A stretch of DNA of 9,040 nucleotides from the NCBI GenBank assembly GCA_937871635.1, contig CALMNS010000082.1, positions 1 through 9,040 on the forward strand. The letters are read 5' to 3'. The notes beneath the pieces were generated by a model. The model had not been told where the DNA came from, searched no databases, and saw only the letters and a list, made by a program, of their open reading frames with translations. Source of the stretch: an uncultured Solirubrobacter sp. GTDB lineage: Bacteria > Actinomycetota > Thermoleophilia > Solirubrobacterales > Solirubrobacteraceae. This document shows positions 7,062 to 9,040 of this stretch, piece after piece (the first letter of the stretch is position 1; each line of letters starts with the position of its first letter). Position numbers and translations under genes: made by a program.

Positions 7062-8377
7062 GCCGGCGCTCCCTGCCGCGCCTTGGCGAGCGCCTGCTCG
7101 ATGTCGCCCAGGATGTCGTCGATGTGCTCGATCCCGACCGAGAGGCGCACCGTGTCCTTGCCCACCCCGGCGAGCTCGAGCTCGTCGTCGTTGAGCTGGG
7201 AGTGCGTCGTGGTCGCGGGGTGGATGGCGAGCGACTTCGCGTCCCCGATGTTGGCCAGGTGGGAGAACAGCCCGAGCGCCTCGATGAACGCCCGCCCGGC
7301 CTCGAGGCCGCCGTCGATCCCGAAGGTGACCAGCGAGCCCGAGCCGCCGGTGAGGATGCGCTGGGCGATCTCGTGGTGGCTCGAGCCCGGAAGGCCCGGG
7401 TAGTTGACCGACTGCACGCCGGCGTGGCCCTCCAGGTGCCGGGCGACCTTCAGCGCGTTCTCGGCGTGGCGCTCCATCCGCAGCGGCAGCGTCTCGAGGC
7501 CCTGCAGGAGCAGGAACGAGTTGAACGGTGAGATCGCGGCGCCCATGTTGCGCAGGAGCACGGTCCGCACCCGGCCGATGTAGGCGGCGGGCCCGAGCGC
7601 GTCGGACCAGACGACCCCGTGGTAGGAGGGGTCCGGGGTGGTCAGCCCGGGGAAGCGGTCTGAGTTCGCCACCCAGTCGAAGTTCCCCGAGTCGACCACC
7701 AGGCCGCCGATCGAGGTGCCGTGCCCGCCCATCCACTTCGTGGCGGAGTGGACGACGACGTCGGCGCCGTGGTCGAAGGCGCGGCAGAAGATCGGCGTCG
7801 GGGTCGTGTTGTCGACCACGAGCGGCAGGCCGTGCGCGTGTGCGCCGTCGGCCCAGGCCCTGAGATCGACCACGTTGAGCCGCGGGTTGCCGATCGTCTC
7901 GGCGAAGACGAGGCGGGTGCGGTCGTCGACGTGGTCGCCGATGGCCTCCGGCTTGTCCGGGTCGACGAAGCGGACGTCGATCCCGTACTGCGGGAGGGTG
8001 TGCGCGAAGAGGTTGTAGGTGCCGCCGTAGAGCGTGGAGACGGTGACGATGTTGTCGCCGGCCCGGCAGACGTTGAGCACGCTGTAGAGCACGGCGGCCT
8101 GCCCCGACGCGAGCGAGAGCGCGGCGACACCGCCCTCGAGGGCGGCGACCCGCTCCTCGAGCACGTTCGAGGTCGGGTTCATGATCCGGGTGTAGATGTT
8201 GCCCGGCACCGCGAGGGCGAAGAGGTCCTGGGCGTGCTGCGCGTCGTCGAAGACGTAGGACGTCGTCTGGTAGATCGGGACGGCGCGGGCGTTCGTCGTC
8301 GGATCGGGCTCCTGGCCCGCGTGCAACGCGAGCGTCTCGGGGCGCGTGGAGGGGACGGGGGGCTCGGATTCGCTCAT
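7058..8377 (-). CDS. metY: MetY, O-acetylhomoserine sulfhydrylase (PLP-dependent)
   Basis: Cys/Met-metabolism PLP enzyme that makes homocysteine from O-acetylhomoserine and sulfide in the cytoplasm. From the ATG at 8377 it has 439 residues, in line with O-acetylhomoserine sulfhydrylases (about 420-440) and longer than cystathionine synthases. Features: ETLALHAGQEPDPTTNARAVP (14-34), YTRIMNPTSNVLEERVAALE (62-81), D189 in VVDNT contacting the PLP ring, and PLP lysine K214 in SATKWMGGHG. SLAIHPATTTHSQL (382-395) is near the C-terminus. A TTG at 8395 in frame would add six residues; I prefer the ATG because the family starts there. It leads the metY-metX-metW operon. A close relative, cystathionine gamma-synthase, is less likely given length and pairing with metX. 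Confidence 0.94.
   Translation of the reverse strand: MSESEPPVPSTRPETLALHAGQEPDPTTNARAVPIYQTTSYVFDDAQHAQDLFALAVPGNIYTRIMNPTSNVLEERVAALEGGVAALSLASGQAAVLYSVLNVCRAGDNIVTVSTLYGGTYNLFAHTLPQYGIDVRFVDPDKPEAIGDHVDDRTRLVFAETIGNPRLNVVDLRAWADGAHAHGLPLVVDNTTPTPIFCRAFDHGADVVVHSATKWMGGHGTSIGGLVVDSGNFDWVANSDRFPGLTTPDPSYHGVVWSDALGPAAYIGRVRTVLLRNMGAAISPFNSFLLLQGLETLPLRMERHAENALKVARHLEGHAGVQSVNYPGLPGSSHHEIAQRILTGGSGSLVTFGIDGGLEAGRAFIEALGLFSHLANIGDAKSLAIHPATTTHSQLNDDELELAGVGKDTVRLSVGIEHIDDILGDIEQALAKARQGAPA
7059..7074 (-). promoter_or_regulatory. Shine-Dalgarno and ATA start codon of metX overlapping the metY stop
   Basis: Read on the minus strand, AGGGAG (7074-7069) is followed by a seven-base spacer and then ATA (7061-7059). 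The metY stop TAG is 7060-7058, so start and stop overlap as ATAG, the same geometry as the common ATGA overlap. The A that makes the start non-canonical is also what makes the metY stop: a G there would give TGG and read metY through. This argues against a simple base-call error. Confidence 0.6.
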
Positions 8378-8440
8378 GGAGCGAGTATGCCTCAATCCTG
8401 ACCGGTGATGGGCGCTATCGCCTCGTTCTGCTCGGGCGGG
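8378..8440 (-). promoter_or_regulatory. Short leader upstream of metY with possible leaderless promoter
   Basis: These 63 bp separate the L,D-transpeptidase stop from the metY ATG. On the minus strand CATACT (8389-8384) resembles a -10 hexamer and ends six bases before the ATG, so a transcript could begin at or near the start codon. No good -35 is seen and no strong ribosome binding site precedes the ATG. An inverted repeat CCTGACC (8397-8403) with GGTCAGG (8439-8445) spans the spacer, with a smaller GGCG/CGCC hairpin inside. No T run follows, so it is not a standard terminator. The spacer is too short for a full SAM-I type riboswitch. Confidence 0.3.
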
Positions 8441-8875
8441 TCAGGCTTCGACGATCACCGGCGTGCCCAGCGGGACGCGGTCGATCAGCGCCCGGATGTC
8501 GGGCTCGCGGGCGCGCAGGCAGCCGAGGGAGACGGCCCGGCCGACGGACTCGGGCTGCGGCGTGCCGTGGATGGCGAGCCGGTCGCCGCCCGGCCACCCC
8601 GGGACGAGCTTGGTCTGATGGCCGGTCAGGGCGACCGCGCAGCAGCCGTACGGGGAGTCGGCGCGGCCGGTGCGCAGGCGGTCGGTGACCGCGTAGCGGC
8701 CGAGCGGCGTCGGGTTGGCCGGGCGGCCGACCGCGACGGAGAACCGCCGCAGCCGCCGGTCGCCGCGATGGAGGGTGAGCCGGCGGGCCGAGCGGTCGAT
8801 CCGGATGGCGTAGTCCGTGGCGTCGAGCGTCGCGCGGGCGGCCGGGATCCAGCCGCGCCCGCCGTCGGCGCGGCG
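8441..8875 (-). pseudogene. L,D-transpeptidase (YkuD) catalytic domain, N-terminus missing
   Basis: Cell-wall cross-linking enzyme domain. The recognisable part begins with the linker RRADGGRGWIP, then DYAIRIDRSARRLTLHRG, the VGRPANPTPLGRY strand-loop, GCCAVALTGHQ, and the active site HGTPQPESVG...SLGCLR with its catalytic cysteine 16 residues after the histidine. It ends at a TGA at 8443-8441. About 145 residues are homologous. The frame stays open to an ATG at 9010, but that extension is antisense to leuS codons and carries no signal peptide or membrane anchor, so it is not a credible N-terminus. The usual SHGC motif is SLGC here. As it stands the protein could not be exported, so it is either truncated by a rearrangement or joined to unrelated DNA by assembly error. 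Confidence 0.7.
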
Positions 8876-9040
8876 CGAAACGGACACCTGCGACACCTTC
8901 GTGGACAGCTCCTGGTATTTCGCGCGCTTCTGCTCGCCGCGCGCGGCGGCGCCTGTCACGCGGGAGGCGGTGGACGCTTGGCTGCCGGTGGACCAGTACA
9001 TCGGCGGCATCGAACACGCGATCCTGCACCTGCTCTACAG
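8868..9040 (+). pseudogene. leuS: Internal fragment of leucyl-tRNA synthetase, 5'-truncated
   Basis: Plus-strand frame starting at 8868 reads ARRETDTCDTF, then VDSSWYFARF, then WLPVDQYIGG and IEHAILHLLY to the window edge. This is the LeuRS catalytic-domain segment after the editing domain, near the middle of an approximately 830-860 residue enzyme; E. coli LeuRS has the parallel RETDTFDTFMESSWYYARY and WLPVDIYIGGIEHA. Upstream, the frame meets a TAG at 8811-8813 and the intervening residues do not resemble LeuRS, so the first half of the gene is absent. Glu codons are GAA in two of three cases and CCT, GCT and TAT appear, whereas the tctA Glu codons I checked are all GAG. That hints at a different source, on a small sample. 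The downstream part lies beyond the window. Confidence 0.85.

Noticed and set aside
7062..7736. N-terminal extension of metX into the metY gene
   Set aside because: The frame is open but lies wholly over metY in another frame, is Arg/Gly/Pro-rich, and no MetX homology exists before the ATA codon.
8378..8440. SAM riboswitch upstream of metY
   Set aside because: Only 63 bp are available, no SAM-I or SAM-II core pairing could be recognised, and the start codon appears close to the candidate -10.
8397..8445. Rho-independent terminator after the L,D-transpeptidase
   Set aside because: The inverted repeat has a 35-base gap and no T run follows on the minus strand.
8876..9010. Start of the L,D-transpeptidase at the ATG at 9010
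   Set aside because: Residues from this ATG are the antisense of clear LeuRS codons and form no signal peptide or anchor.
1..9040. CRISPR array, tRNA or rRNA gene, insertion sequence, phage or defence genes
   Set aside because: Apart from the right-edge junction, the window is filled by recognisable metabolic, transport and signalling genes; no spaced repeats, cloverleaf, transposase or terminal inverted repeats were seen.

Overview
The window is about 9 kb of very GC-rich, densely packed bacterial DNA. GC-ending codons, GTG starts, frequent stop/start overlaps, a CitA/CitB-type two-component system, a TctCBA transporter and a metY-metX-metW cluster together suggest a high-GC actinobacterial lineage. 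Thermoleophilia (Solirubrobacterales-like) is my best guess. This is inference from gene content and protein style; there is no rRNA in the window to confirm it.

Left part (1-2167, minus strand): a sensor histidine kinase followed, with a 4-bp GTGA overlap, by its response regulator, which runs off the left edge. Both belong to the DcuS/CitA-DcuR/CitB family of carboxylate sensors. Middle part (2314-5336, plus strand): divergently transcribed tctC-tctB-tctA, a tripartite tricarboxylate transporter with 1-bp gaps between genes. The 146-bp divergent spacer holds two tandem pairs of a 9-bp motif (2197-2214 and 2234-2251, exactly 37 bp apart) and an inverted repeat just before the tctC ribosome binding site. 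The simplest model is that the kinase senses an external di- or tricarboxylate, the regulator binds this spacer, and TctC captures the substrate for uptake through TctAB.

Right part (5333-8377, minus strand): metY (O-acetylhomoserine sulfhydrylase), metX (homoserine O-acetyltransferase) and metW, joined by overlapping ends. They form the direct-sulfhydrylation route from homoserine to homocysteine. metX has no ATG, GTG or TTG in frame where its N-terminus must be. Its only well-placed start is an ATA that overlaps the metY stop as ATAG, seven bases after a good Shine-Dalgarno sequence. metW and tctA meet tail to tail and share a CTAG palindrome as their two stop codons.

Right edge (8441-9040): the catalytic domain of an L,D-transpeptidase (minus strand) loses its N-terminus at about 8868-8880, exactly where an internal piece of leucyl-tRNA synthetase (plus strand) begins. 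This is a rearrangement junction or an assembly chimera and must be resolved before either gene is trusted.
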